Origin: Mesodorylaimus sp. YZB2_4
Lineage: Eukaryota > Nematoda > Enoplea > Dorylaimida > Dorylaimidae
DNA length: 64,000 nt
Direction of reading: 5' to 3'
Assembly (NCBI GenBank): GCA_030248295.1
Contig: JASANH010000189.1
Coordinates: 1 to 64,000 of the forward strand
The position numbers were made by a program, and so were the translations under genes. The notes under the pieces were generated by a model. The model was not told the DNA's origin. It saw only the letters and a program-made list of their open reading frames with translations, and did not search any database. Shown piece by piece: positions 23,305 through 34,159 of the stretch; position 1 is the first letter of the stretch; every line of letters begins with the position of its first letter.

Positions 23305-24104
23305 TATACTGTAAGAAAGAATAAGTTCGCGGGGAAAATTATCGTGGTTTGAGAAGAAATGTCCGAAATCGACAGACTTTCTTCTTTTTCCAGAAAAAGT
23401 CAAGTGTTAGCACAGGCATGACATGGCATTTCAGGCTGTCCATAAAGGATAATTTCTCAACTTGTCGACCCCCTTCTCCCTGACATCCGTCATTTTTCCT
23501 CACAGTGGACCCATCACAAAAGCGCAACTGAACCGAAGACCCCTGAAACACCCACCTATTCTGCAAGGGAATCTCTAGCAATCAAAAGGGCAAAAGCATG
23601 CAGCGAAATCAGTGGGGATTGCCGTCACATATTTCCTGAGGCGAGTTCTCAGACTGGCAGCTAACTTGCTTGCACTAAAATGCTTGCTAGCATCATTTGC
23701 GTAGGGCATCTACCTACTCTGTTAACATTCGCCCTTGCTTGGTCAGGATTGCGCCCCGTGCGCTCCAGGGCCAGCTCGCAAGGGTTTTGCTATCCAAGGC
23801 TTGCTTCCATTCCGGATTGGTGAAAGTGAGTAACGATTAGCATCCCTGCACATACCCTATACCCTATATATCCTTTATAGGTATACCCCTTATACCCCTT
23901 ATCGCGTTTTGTCGCCTCGCCTGCTGCAAGAACTGCAAAAATGTGTTTTTCTCTGATGCAGGCGTCTTGTTTCTATGGCAAAGAATCGCGACTTCGAAAT
24001 GTCATATTTTAACACACATTCGCGGGGCAAAATTTTCGCGGAAAATCAAAAACCGCGAAATTTTCATCCCGCGAATAATTTTCGCCCTAACAGTCCTTGT
24101 ATAC
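23305..24104. mobile_element. TIR element of the 'TTCGCGG-AAAATT' type
   Basis: The left end reads GTATACTGTAAGAAAG followed by AAGTTCGCGGGGAAAATTATCG. The right end, inverted, reads GTATACAAGGACTGTTAGGG followed by CGAAAATTATTCGCGGGATG. A shared GTATAC and Ttcgcggg/AAAATT motifs mark both ends. No transposase was seen. A TCCATAAAGGA end of the 11403 family lies inside at about 23434. Confidence 0.5.
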
Positions 24105-24481
24105 CTGATGGCTGCGTTCTGTCCAGTCACCGCCAGGGTCGACCAGACCGAATTTGTTTACTGTAGTAATGTACTAGGCGCTCGATATTGCCCACATGTA
24201 AAGGCTCGACTGACAATCGATACTCTGCACGGGCCAGGTCGGAAGTCTTACAGATAGGCCCTAGGAGTTTGGCGTGGTACAAAAGCTCCACTGGTCACCA
24301 CGTCGAGAAGTACGCGCCCAGTCGTATTACACACATACAGTATGTATGTACCTTGCTGGCCTGGGCGGGCACCCTTGCCTGATATTCCATAATTTTCCCC
24401 CTTTTTTCATACCCTTATCTTTTCACCATACTCTAACTACTGCTAATATTTTAGACTCGTCAATCTGTTCCAGCTCGAACA

Positions 24482-25501
24482 ATGTCCGATAACAACTCGA
24501 CCTGTTCAATCGATGCGTTTGGACGTGAGATTTCGTTGAAATTAGATTTCATTTTTTATCGAGTTTTGACTTTTCTTTATTTAATTATTGGAATATCATC
24601 AAAATTAATTTTATTATTTGCGTTTTATAAACAATCCAAAATCGAACAAGCTTACGGATATCAAGTGGTATTCACAATAAGTAAAACTTTCGAAACTTTT
24701 GCATTCGGAACATATTTATTAGCTGGTAAATGGTTTTGGGCAGATAAGTTGGATTGGTTTATGACTAATTATAATTTCATGCAATTTTTTGCTATCGGTT
24801 TAGGTTTGCATGTTTCGATAATAATAGTTTCCTTACTCTTAGCATTAGCCATGTCAGCTGATCGAGTGTTCGCTTTAGTCAAACCAACCAAATATAAAAA
24901 TATTAATCATATGAAGCATCAAATTATAGCTTTTACTTTGAGTATTCTTATAGGATTTTTAGGTGGGAGTATGTATTTTGCTGATATAAAAATGAAAAAT
25001 GTAGGCCGTGGATACGATGTTTGGTTTGATCAAGAGTTGGAGCATTCTTTGCCAGGAAAAATATTTTTTCAAATTAGATTACTGACCAGGGTTGGGGGTG
25101 TTGTTGTGTTGTTCATATTGAACGGGATTATGGTTGTCGCATTTCATCAGCAAATGACCAAAATAGGAACAATGACCAATGATTATTCGATTGAAGCGAG
25201 GAATAAGGCGGCTGAGAAAATGCTTCTGTGGATTAATATTTATCAAAGCTGTATGATGTTGGCCAATCAATTGCCCCATGTCACTTGGCAAGTTATGCTA
25301 TATTTTTTACCACCCAGTTTCGAGACTTGCGAAGGAATGTTCATCGGGCCGATATGCGATGGTATGCTGATGATCACCGACACTGCTGATTTCTTTATTG
25401 TTTTGATATTGAATAAGAAAATGAGGAATATGGTCATGGATGTTCTTTGCTGTTGGTGCCCTGGACGAGTAGAAGAAATATCCTTGCCTCCTCCTGCCTA
25501 G
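24482..25501 (+). CDS. Rhodopsin-like GPCR, intronless, intact
   Basis: 339 codons from ATG to TAG with seven hydrophobic segments. TM1 is at about 24-48, and an N-glycosylation site NNST lies near the start. The end of TM3 reads MSADRVFALVKP, with D127-R128-V129 in place of DRY, and KP..YKNINH in loop 2. Basic loop 3 has EARNKAAEKM before TM6. TM7 reads DTADFFIVLILNKKMRN, followed by CCWCP, a possible palmitoylation site. Paralogues at 29387-30345 (-) and 63207 (+) share the DRV(F/L)A core. A GPCR of an invertebrate-specific divergent expansion, perhaps chemosensory or peptide-gated; the ligand cannot be inferred. A TATTTTAG acceptor at about 24454 suggests an upstream 5'UTR exon. Confidence 0.85.
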   Translation: MSDNNSTCSIDAFGREISLKLDFIFYRVLTFLYLIIGISSKLILLFAFYKQSKIEQAYGYQVVFTISKTFETFAFGTYLLAGKWFWADKLDWFMTNYNFMQFFAIGLGLHVSIIIVSLLLALAMSADRVFALVKPTKYKNINHMKHQIIAFTLSILIGFLGGSMYFADIKMKNVGRGYDVWFDQELEHSLPGKIFFQIRLLTRVGGVVVLFILNGIMVVAFHQQMTKIGTMTNDYSIEARNKAAEKMLLWINIYQSCMMLANQLPHVTWQVMLYFLPPSFETCEGMFIGPICDGMLMITDTADFFIVLILNKKMRNMVMDVLCCWCPGRVEEISLPPPA

Positions 25502-26681
25502 TTTTTGGTGAAATCCATTTTTTTCGTTGTAGAATTTTTGGTTTGATTTGGTGGTGTCCCATGAAACTTGATGCTGGATGGAATTCAACAGTGTATTTTC
25601 CTTTGTTTGTAATAAGTTGGTTAGTAAAGAATAACGCTGGACACTTGTATGCGTTAGTCAAAGCCAGATTCAAAACGCCGATCAGATTGCAGTAGTTTAA
25701 AAAATTAAGGGACAAAAGACTGCTTCTGCCGACTGAAAACATTGACCACACGTGGAAATAGTAGAACCTTCTTGAGTTACTTAATCCAGACGTCTACTCC
25801 GCTTTGAAAATCAGCTTGTATTACGACTGGGTGTATTACTTGAGAGAGTGACCAGAGGAGCATCTTCACCGCGCCAAAACTCAGGGCAGCCCACCAAGTC
25901 TTGGCCTAATCCATGGCTGAAACATCACCGTGGCGGGTGACGCTCCAAGCAGGTGGCTTTGTGCAGAGTATCGATTGCCAGTCCAGCCCCTACAAGCTTT
26001 ACATACGTTGCTAGTCTGGCCTTCGTCCTGAACAATGCTGCTGCAGTGTTATGACAATCATACTAGCCCTCAGAGACCTACCGCACATACTCGATGCATA
26101 TGCATCCAGTGAGTGAAGACTTGAGGTAGCAATCTCCGAAACTGCAGCCCGCAGTATCAACTAACTAATTTTTACAGCTAAGTCTCGTCATTCTCTACTA
26201 CGATTCTCACTGCGAAGTGATTGCCAGAACCGTTGGACATGTCCTAACAGTCGACCGCACTTGATCTTTAGTAAGCTAAGGCTATGGTGTAGAGAGACTA
26301 GTCGTGAGCTGGAGCTGCTATTTCTAACTCACGATGAAACTCATCTTGTTTTCGCAAGGTGTCCTTATCATAATAGAGCTGCTAATTTGAAAAAAGCTCC
26401 GAGAATCGATCTGACAACAGAAACGGGAATCCTGTGCTGGCTCTCCGTGAATACTGTAGGCTTGTCCTCATTCAGTCTGGGATAAACGTGCTAATGAGCA
26501 TTGATAATTTCAGGCTGGTCTACAAGTAAGCTAATCAAATCAGCATGTTGCTAATCACTTCAATTGAAAGATGATGAACTTTTCTTTCTCGTTCCATCCA
26601 TAATCGCTGTGAAGCTGGCCAGTCAGTCGGATCCAGTTAGCAGGTTTTAGGAGCAGGATCAAGTTTTATTTTTTGAAGAGA
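25502..26681. other. Intergenic, nothing recognised
   Basis: 3' flank of the GPCR and 5' flank of the secreted-protein gene. Only short overlapping frames; no repeat copy identified. Confidence 0.4.
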
Positions 26682-28012
26682 ATGGCACCCAAGAAAATAC
26701 GAATTTTTGTGATCGTATTTCTCCAATCATGCTTTGTAAACCATCATAGTGTCCTTGCTTGCAGGGCTGCGCAAGGTACGTGAAAACACTTTTCAGCGAT
26801 GGTGTCAGCTAGTGATAAAATCATGCGGGCATTGCCCACTGGATTTGCTGTTCACTGTTTTGAATCCGCATGGAAACGACAGCACACTGAAATCATGGGA
26901 CATGGCAGAGTAAGAGTTCTTCTTGAGCACCTACAAAATGCTCAAGAAGATAAGACGAGGCGGAGATTCAGTTTTCTATATTCTTTCGCCATGCATGATC
27001 GCGCCACTGCCACCGCACACACACGGTGTCCAAAGCGTCTTCACACCAATTTTTCTTCACCCCTCTTCTCAATAAAACATCTTGGCACATTTAACCAGGA
27101 ATCCTTAGCTATGTATATTGTGCTATACATGGCTTATTTCAAATCTGTCTCCCTTCGCGAAAGCAACCATCTTCAGCGTTCGAACATAAAGTTGTGCAAA
27201 GACATTGGGTGATGCGAACAGCGTAATCACATGTCTGACCGAATCATACAGCAATATCTCTCCTTTTCAGTCCCGACCAACAGATATCTCCTAACTGTTA
27301 CGGCGCCGGAGCCCATTACGACTGCACAACGAGAGGCCATCGCTACCACCGTATGAATAGTGCTAATACCTATATTCGCTTGTTTCCCCTCCTTTACACT
27401 GAATCACCAGCGGGTGAACCTTTATTTTGTTTTAAGTATAGGCCCAAATTTAGGATACAATGCATTTGCTGTATATTACATTTTTTGTTTCCGCTTTGGC
27501 CTCCCTTTGAACTACAACGGAACCTATTATTGTGGCCTGCATACTAGCATGGAGGCCGAGTAATAAGGCAAGGAACATATGGGCTATGTACTAAATCTAT
27601 AAGACTTTTCGCCACTAGTCCTGCGGAGGAACCCCTATGAATTGCTTGGGTATGCAAGTGGGGATTTACAGTATTCTGCGCACCACCGTCACCTCGCCGT
27701 CTCATCATCTGCCTGTTTTTAGATCTCCAACAATCTGAACAAGGAAATCACGGCGCAAGGGTTCCCGAAACCAGTAGTGGCCAATGCGGGCCCAACTTTC
27801 TCCAGTAGCACGTATGTCTTCTCTGGCCAATCACGACAGTGACCATAATCATTTTGCTCTTTAGTGTCGGAACGCTGCCCTTCTCCGTGCATGGATCGCC
27901 GCTGACTCCCGACGAAACTCTGTTGGCTCGAGGTCTAGTCGCAGCTTTCCTGGTTCAGGAGCTTGGTCAGCCGATCACCATCGACAATGTGGCCATTGCA
28001 CCAGCTCATTAA
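26682..28012 (+). CDS. Four-exon secreted protein of unknown family
   Basis: Exons 26682-26775, 27271-27350, 27723-27811 and 27865-28012, with phases 1, 0 and 2 all consistent and a single open frame of 136 residues to TAA. Exon 1 is a signal peptide (IRIFVIVFLQSCFVNHHSVLA). The mature part has almost no cysteine. It contains two stretches of the same plan: PEPITTAQREAIATT...ITAQGFPKPVVANAG in exons 2-3, and SPLTPDETLLARGLVAAF...LGQPITIDNVAIAP in exon 4. This suggests an internal duplication of a module of about 38 residues (P-x-[IL]-T-start, helix, then a short strand-like end). No family is recognised. Acceptors are TTTTCAG, TTTTTAG and CTTTAG; donors are GTACGT, GTATGA and GTATGT. Confidence 0.65.
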
Positions 28013-29386
28013 AACGCTCAGTCGAAGGCGAGGGTTCGCTAGTTAAATTTATTGAACACACGGGAACACAGTTTACGATAACTTGTTAGACACACGATGA
28101 TAATGAATGACCTGAGCAGTGGGGAAGTAAAGATCGTTGATTGCTGTGCCCGATACAGCAGGTCGAGGCATAGACACCTGCCATTTCTTCTTTCCACGAG
28201 TTCTTCCAAGCAACAGGGAAAGCAGTTGAAAGAGGCTCAGAGGAAAGGAATCAGTCCCACCTGACCCGAACCCGTTGATCCGGTCAGATCCGAATGGGAT
28301 GAGCACGGATCGACATATTTTTCGCAAATCGCTGACAGAGTTTCTTGCAATATATTGTGCATGCAGTGATAATAACGCAGTCTACAGACGCGCACACCGA
28401 AAGTACCTGGGACAGTAATGCTCATCACAACACGTCACCACAGCCCAAAACAAAAAGATTACAGAACATCACACGTTCTTCAGTGGCTAAGGGTCGGGCG
28501 CTGAAAGGGAAGAGGCACCGCCCAGGCACACTACTAGAGAATCATCCAGGATGTAGGTGTCAATGACCGCGTGACCATATCACAAGTGGCAAAATGGAAG
28601 CAAAAACTGACCCTGACATGAGAGGCCCTACGAATCCGAAATTGTAGACCAAGGGCTTATACGATTTCAGAAAGGTCGGGCACCTGACCTCTGCCTGAGG
28701 GTGCCAATATGATATATCTAGTATCTGTATCACCCACTGTTATACTGATTTGTAATTCTGAATTTCTTTCTGGTTTTGCAAATTTTAAAACATGTAAATT
28801 TTTTATAAGACTTATATCGCGCAAAAGGACTCTCCTCTCTCGCCCCACCCAGAGAAGATTTAGGAGGTACAGGCTGTACTGTACGGATAATATGATTGGT
28901 GAGTGACCCTTAAACCAACAGTTTCTGCGGTATTAGGGCAGTGTCTCTTCGCTGCGTACTTCATTATCCTTGCAATGCGGCTTCTAGGCTAGTACGCCAT
29001 GTGCCATCAGTTTACTCGGTAGCACGCCTTTAAAGATCACTAATGTAATGCGGGATGCCGCCGGTTCAATCCTGGGCGGCTCGCTTTCGTCATCAGATGT
29101 GAGATTCGTCATCAGATGCGGGATTACCCACGCAAGTACAAATTATGCTAACAATAAGAAGTTCAAGCGGAGAAGGATGAATAGGACGTCTGGAACAGCA
29201 CGTGTTGTAGCCATCCACCCAACGTCCAACCTCAATCGATAGCGAACAATCAAACTTCATGTATCTTGACTACATAACGATGAAATGGTTGTTGACTCTC
29301 GGCTTTGCTAGGTGGGCGGAGTATCCTGGAGACACATGCATTGCTTGGGACACGCCAGGATGTGCGTCTGCTCCTGTTGATTACCA
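28013..29386. other. Intergenic, nothing recognised
   Basis: Short frames only. A GATCCGGTCAGATCCGAA motif run near 28275 resembles the subterminal motif of the hAT-like elements. No paired end was found. Confidence 0.35.
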
Positions 29387-30345
29387 TTATTCACCCCTGC
29401 AGCACCTGAAGCTCCTGTGAACACGGATCAGGGTTTGTTGAAGTCTCTTGCTGACCATCAATACCACATAAAATTCTAACACGTCTACCAGCTGTACGAT
29501 AGCACCCGTGAATGGATCCCAGAATTCTGAACAGTTGTTGAAACTCGAGCTCGTGTACGTAGCCATATTGAATGCCAGCGTTTCGAACATGCTGATCGAC
29601 ATGAAACCAGTTTGGCAAACAGTCAGGATGATCAGAGCCGTTTCCTTGGCTTTTGTTTCGGACATTTACTTAATCTGATGCACACTTACGATTGGGGAAT
29701 CGGATGGATCGATTTTAACATATCTTTGACGGAATAGATATACAGTATCAGAAGAAAATTCCCGATGATCAAAGCAGCCAGACCAGAAATTCTGACCACA
29801 TCGCGCAATTGAGACAAGGCTGCTCCCAGCGTGCCACTCACTTAACCAGTGTCAAGTAACTTGGCGTCGTGGTCATCCACGCTGATGAGGCGAAAGCGGA
29901 ATCCGTCGAACACACTCGTCCAAAACCCTACCCACCAGCTGGCAGTAGCGGCTATATGTTGGTAATATCGTTTCAATTTCAGGGTCTTGTATCTCGCAAG
30001 ATTATGCAATGCTAGCACGCGATCGATGGTCATCGCCACGATCAACAGCAGCGAGCAGGTTCTGAATGAGCTTATTATCAGTATGGCTCCATGTACGGCG
30101 TTCCACATCAGAGCATACTGCTTCTGGAACCAGGCAGCACCAGGGCGCAGGCCCGACGCCCACATCTTCAGCATAGTTCTATACAAGATTTTTGACAACA
30201 ATTCGCAGCTTTCACTCACGGCCACCAAAATTTGATACCCGTATGCGGGTTCTGTTCTGCGTTTAAGCAGAAGGGCCACTAAGACTAAAATGTGGCCAGG
30301 AAAGCCAAAGATAACTGTTAATGGCAGGACGATATAGTCCTGCCA
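29387..30345 (-). pseudogene. Broken GPCR paralogue
   Basis: On the minus strand, TM1 onward reads DYIVLPLTVIFGFPGHILVL, and the end of TM3 reads AMTIDRVLALHNLARYKTLK. TM5 follows (RISGLAALIIGNFLLILYIYS), then TM6-TM7 (AKETALIILTVCQTGF; LVDVLEFYVVLMVSKRLQQ). Against its paralogues the order is complete, but there is an in-frame TAA in the second extracellular loop (about 29841-29843). A stop plus frameshift lies between TM5 and TM6 (about 29665-29690), where a GTAAGT...TTAAG remnant only about 20 nt long remains. The 5' end is cut at 30345 by a palindrome, so the N-terminus is missing. A micro-intron (27 nt) could excuse the first stop but not the frameshift. Confidence 0.72.
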
Positions 30346-30363
30346 TTAACAGTTATCTTTGGC
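30304..30363. repeat. Perfect 27-bp palindrome with 6-base spacer
   Basis: Bases 30304-30330 equal the reverse complement of 30337-30363, separated by GATATA. The left arm is TM1 coding sequence of the broken GPCR; the right arm is an inverted copy of it. It is the signature of a foldback (inverted duplication) breakpoint. Confidence 0.95.
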
Positions 30364-30571
30364 CATCGAACGCCGTCGAAGCAAAGTACGAAGAAAGAGC
30401 ACATTCAACAGTGATATTAGGCATTTACGACAAGCACGGAAAAAGAGGTTCAGTGTCTTTGCAGAAGCCTTACAGACTCCTCTACATGTCTGGGAACCAG
30501 AAGATAAGTGTAGGTTTATGGCGGTCGGCAGAAACAGCACTGTCTCTCCTATTCAGTTTTCCTACTCGTAA
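30359..30571 (+). other. Short basic frame next to the palindrome
   Basis: An open frame reading AIERRRSKVRRKSTFNSD then RHLRQARKKRFSVFAEAL lies directly right of the palindrome, after an AACAG acceptor-like site inside the right arm. Its K/R/S-rich character resembles a cytoplasmic receptor tail, but no family match is evident. Confidence 0.2.
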
Positions 30572-30740
30572 TTATCGAACGGATATTGGTTTTTTCGCCT
30601 CGTAGAAGAAGGGACAGCTGATCTGTTGTCACCTGTACTGGCACACGTGAGCAACAATGCCCTGGACGACTGGTTCACATTCTTTTCTTTCTTGGCATAT
30701 CGGCATTTATCTCTGCTGCACTGTAATTCAAGGATCAGAC

Positions 30741-30782
30741 TGCTCGAAATCACGTTCTGCCGAAAGAGCGTGATTTCGAGCA
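30741..30782. repeat. 14-bp perfect inverted repeat, 14-base loop
   Basis: TGCTCGAAATCACG at 30741-30754 is inverted at 30769-30782. It is a second short palindrome 400 bp from the first, with no known element attached. Confidence 0.85.
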
Positions 30783-31135
30783 TGGAGAAATTAATGGAGT
30801 TCTGTCATGTACGATAAAAGTTGCGCGTAGTGGTGAGCTGAGTTAGTCTTTAAAAAATCTCTCCTTGATTGGGTCCTGAAGGGTCTTTATATTTATGAGT
30901 TGGGCCCCGCGTCACGACCAGATCGGATATCCGATCCGATTCAAAAAATAACCATCCAAATATTCAGATCGGATCATCCGATTTGAAATATCCGTCCCAA
31001 CATTCTATGGTTTCTGCAATAACCGTAGGCAAACAACTAACAAACGCGCAATATTTTTCCAACCACTCTATAGTGTAATGAATGAGATGAGATCAATACT
31101 CGGCATTGACGGTTCCTTTTTTCTGCTCATAATTA

Positions 31136-32059
31136 TCGGGTGTGCCGTAAAGAATGACCCTCTAATGTTTCGTCTACTAACAACCCTACTATGCAAGTTA
31201 TCGCAGCAAATTTGTATACCATTGTGTTCCGCATTTAATTCTTAGACAGCTTAACCCATTTTACTTGCTAATATTTTCACCATTTGGTTTCAAAACGCGA
31301 TATAGTCGAGAGTACCAACTTCCACAACTTTTTTTCACAAGATTCCTAATTCGATTAGATCTAAACGAACTCATTTTACGGCAACCTTTAATTCAGTTTT
31401 TTGGGTTGCCTTCGACTTTACTCGATCCCACTTCATTGCGTGAGCAAATTCTTACCGAACTAGGTAGCCTAATGGGTTCAAATCGGGGCTATGGAATCAT
31501 ATTTTCTGTACCGACTCCAGACCCACCTTGACAAACTTCTTTCGTTTCACCTTATGGTTGTCAGAAAGAAATGGATGAACAATCTTTCGATAGGGGGCCG
31601 ATCCTAGATCCTTTTTCGATATTCGGCGCATCGTTGGTTTCGATGATTTGAGCACGCCAGCCAATTTTGCAGTGGTCACTTCTTTTTTCCTCCGCACACG
31701 ACCCTTCACTTTTTGAATCATTTCCTTCGTGCGAACACTGCGCGGACGACCAGGCGTTTTTTGCAGCTCGATAGTGCCAGTTCATCGATCATTTTGCACC
31801 ATCGTTTTATTGTTTTCAGACTACGGCTCCATCCAATTCTTCGAAAATCTTCTGGGGACCATTACTTTTTTACGCTTAGAAACAACCAAATTTCTTAGGT
31901 CTTCACTTTTCATTTCTTTGTACAAGCAGTTCCACAATTTGATGGACTCTAAGTGGACTGCCCGATGCAGAATTGAATGCTCTATTTGCCTGTGTTAGTG
32001 TAAAGTTTTCGAAGAAAACTAGCCATTTGTGTGAGGGTCATTCTTTATGGCGCACCCAA
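31136..32059 (-). mobile_element. Internally deleted Tc1/mariner-family element
   Basis: Ends CGGGTGTGCCGTAAAGAATG (31137) and, inverted, TGGGTGCGCCATAAAGAATG, both followed by ACCCTC. TA lies on each side (31134-31135, 32060-32061). The minus strand retains TPGRPRSVRTKEMI, the GRPR hook between the two HTH domains, then ISKKDLGSAPYRK. After a deletion and frame changes it keeps HSPDLNPLGYL (about 31465-31497), the SPDLNP motif of the DDD/DDE catalytic domain. Stops and frame breaks exclude activity. Confidence 0.88.
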
Positions 32060-32129
32060 TAGAGTTAGAAGTCATCATCTTATTATTATTATTTGAGATA
32101 AGAGAAAACATGAGACTCACAAACAGTCG

Positions 32130-32250
32130 AAGTCCACAAAACCAAAAATGTAATTTGTTGATTGTTCCCAGGTGCAAAAGAAAGCTTCCTGCAAAATATC
32201 AGAGACGTCTGGCCAACTGATCAGCGATGACCTAAACCCCTGAGAATTTT
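32130..32250 (+). repeat. Internal fragment of the 'GTCTGGCCAACTGGTC' repeat
   Basis: TGTAATTTGTTGATTG, GTGCAAAAGAAAGCTTCC and GTCTGGCCAACTGATCAGCG match segments inside the TIR elements at 42466-42885 and 46160-46390. Only the interior is present here. Confidence 0.55.
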
Positions 32251-32515
32251 GAATTCTTGCTAATAAGGAGCCTGAGCGTTGAGATAGAGCGTAGAGTTGT
32301 TTCCCAACTTTGAGGGTGCTGCTTGTGCCATGGCACCATGATAATAAATACTGTGTGTTCATTATGGGAAGCAACCTTTCGAAAAAAGTTGATGCGTTGT
32401 CGATTGTTGAAAAAATTACGGCCACCTATCTCACATAATTCGATCTGAAGCATCCGATCTGAGCAGAAATTTTTCAGATCTAATCCGATCCGATCCGACA
32501 AACCCCCATCCGATC

Positions 32516-33508
32516 GAGCCATAAGCTTCGCGCTGCCCATTTCCCCCACAGGCCTTCCCGTCTTGCCTGTAGCGAGCCAGCAGTCATGATATGACAAGCT
32601 AGGCCGGTGAGGTGACCAGCTCTCAATGCTGCTCCCCTCGGCTCCACTAGGAGCCACCCCGCACTTGGGCGCCCCAGACAGGACACCGACTTTCTCAGAC
32701 AAAATCAATTTTGCCCCACTGCGAGCTATTACAAAAGCCATGGCATTCGATAGTGCCACGCGAGACCGACTCCCTTGTGCAGCTTAGATGGTCCTTAATT
32801 CCTGAATGAAGCCAGTCATAGGTGCGGAACATTGGATAACAATACAGCACATTGTTGTGGTATCAACCCCAGTGCGGCAGGTACTATGTGGGTTGGTAAA
32901 GACACATGAGCTGGCACGTACTACGCAACTGATCATTTTGGTGCTTTGATAAGTGGAGTTTTCTTGAACACGTGACATCCAGCTTACCCGAGCTCTTTCT
33001 TTCACAAGGTTTTGAAAAATTTCCAGCAACAATCAAGAAAGCAGCACATTACTCAAAAGGACCAACTGTTATCATTTATCACGACCCTAAGAGGCTGCAC
33101 CAAATATGCGATATCCGTCTTCGAGAACGGGTTAAATAATTGCCTATTTGTTCCGTTTTATTTTTCTAAATTAAGCTGACACTGCTTTCTTGTGTGGTCC
33201 CTAATGTCCGTCTTTTAATGTAAAGCACTAACTTGAATCGTAAAATGGATGAAAAACAAGACACGACTACCGTTTCTTCATCCTTGTTACATGTCTAGTT
33301 TTTTTTAGATGCTGATTTTATCACAAGACGACCTCTTTATGTAAATTTTCTTTTTGCTCTCTGCCAAGATTTGAATTGATTTTTGCAGCAAGGGGATTCA
33401 ACTAAGATTTTTCAATCCTGCACCGCAAATATCTTACACATATTTTATTATGCATGTAAAAACCAAAAGTCAGCCAGCACCAAAAATCTACTGCATGTAC
33501 ACTATTTT
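32516..33508. other. Intergenic, nothing firm
   Basis: 32560-32720 has weak similarity to SINE family C (GGTGACCAGCTCTCAATGC, compare GGTGACCAGCTCTCACGGC at 11769). Otherwise AT-rich DNA without gene signals. Confidence 0.35.
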
Positions 33509-34159
33509 TCAAAAATCAGAGAAATACACGTTCTTTCCGCCATAGTGCCCATTATTCTGACGGGTCCTGGTCGCAGCCGTTATCGTCCACGCTCGACGTT
33601 TGTCGCGGACATAACGATAGGTCAAAAGCAAAGTATAAAAATGATAGCATGCGTACAAAATCAAAACGCCATCAGCCACAGTTAAAGACCATAAAAAGCC
33701 TAACAAAATGATCATACAAATTGTGATGGATATTGTAGCGAATAAGATCAATCCCACAAACAGCCCAGTCACGATCAGTTCGGGGACGATCATATTCGGT
33801 CTGATGGTTCGAATACCAACCAAGCATAGAAACGATGTCAGCACATGCACGCAACTACCAGCCAACAAGACACCCAAGGTGATGTGATAAAATAAACGGA
33901 ATTCTTGCGGCTGGCTCTCGAATTCTAGATTTATATGCTGATTTTGCATGTACTGGTGACTGTTCGGAATGATAATGGCCGCCGCGCACAATCCCACTGA
34001 TGCCAGACAGAATATGAGTGTCAGTGCACTCAGAACTGTGCTCGTATTTCCAACGTGGCAACAACAAAAATAATATTTTGGATTTTCCTCCGAAAATTCG
34101 TTGACTGGCGAGCTACGTGATCCACTGGTGTACATTGTATAAGGATACATTACAGCCAT
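33509..34159 (-). CDS. LAPTM-like four-transmembrane protein
   Basis: An intronless frame of 216 codons from the ATG at 34159; a longer frame upstream lacks ATG. A cytosolic N-terminus of about 30 residues ends in KYYFCCCHV (C32-C34, H35). This resembles the CCxCCHVRTG entry of lysosome-associated LAPTM proteins and of related nematode tetraspan families. Four hydrophobic helices follow (about 40-65, 88-112, 120-150, 152-175), then a basic tail RYVRDKRRAW. A membrane protein of endosome or lysosome is inferred from family resemblance only. MARVEL-type proteins are an alternative. Confidence 0.65.
   Translation of the reverse strand: MAVMYPYTMYTSGSRSSPVNEFSEENPKYYFCCCHVGNTSTVLSALTLIFCLASVGLCAAAIIIPNSHQYMQNQHINLEFESQPQEFRLFYHITLGVLLAGSCVHVLTSFLCLVGIRTIRPNMIVPELIVTGLFVGLILFATISITICMIILLGFLWSLTVADGVLILYACYHFYTLLLTYRYVRDKRRAWTITAATRTRQNNGHYGGKNVYFSDF

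Larger units (their letters stand above)
30905..32515. mobile_element. Possible outer hAT-like element around the mariner copy
   Basis: CAGATCGGATATCCGATCCGATT at the left (split: CAGATCGGAT, CCGATCCGATT) and CAGATCTAATCCGATCCGATCCG at the right resemble inverted subterminal arrays, as in the two proven hAT-like elements. No clean target duplication was found, so the outer boundary is tentative. Confidence 0.3.

Noticed and set aside
29830-29860. Reading the GPCR stop as a 27-nt micro-intron (GTTAAG...GAGCAG)
   Set aside because: It would keep the frame, but the later TM5-TM6 frameshift cannot be repaired by any splice pair, so a pseudogene is simpler.
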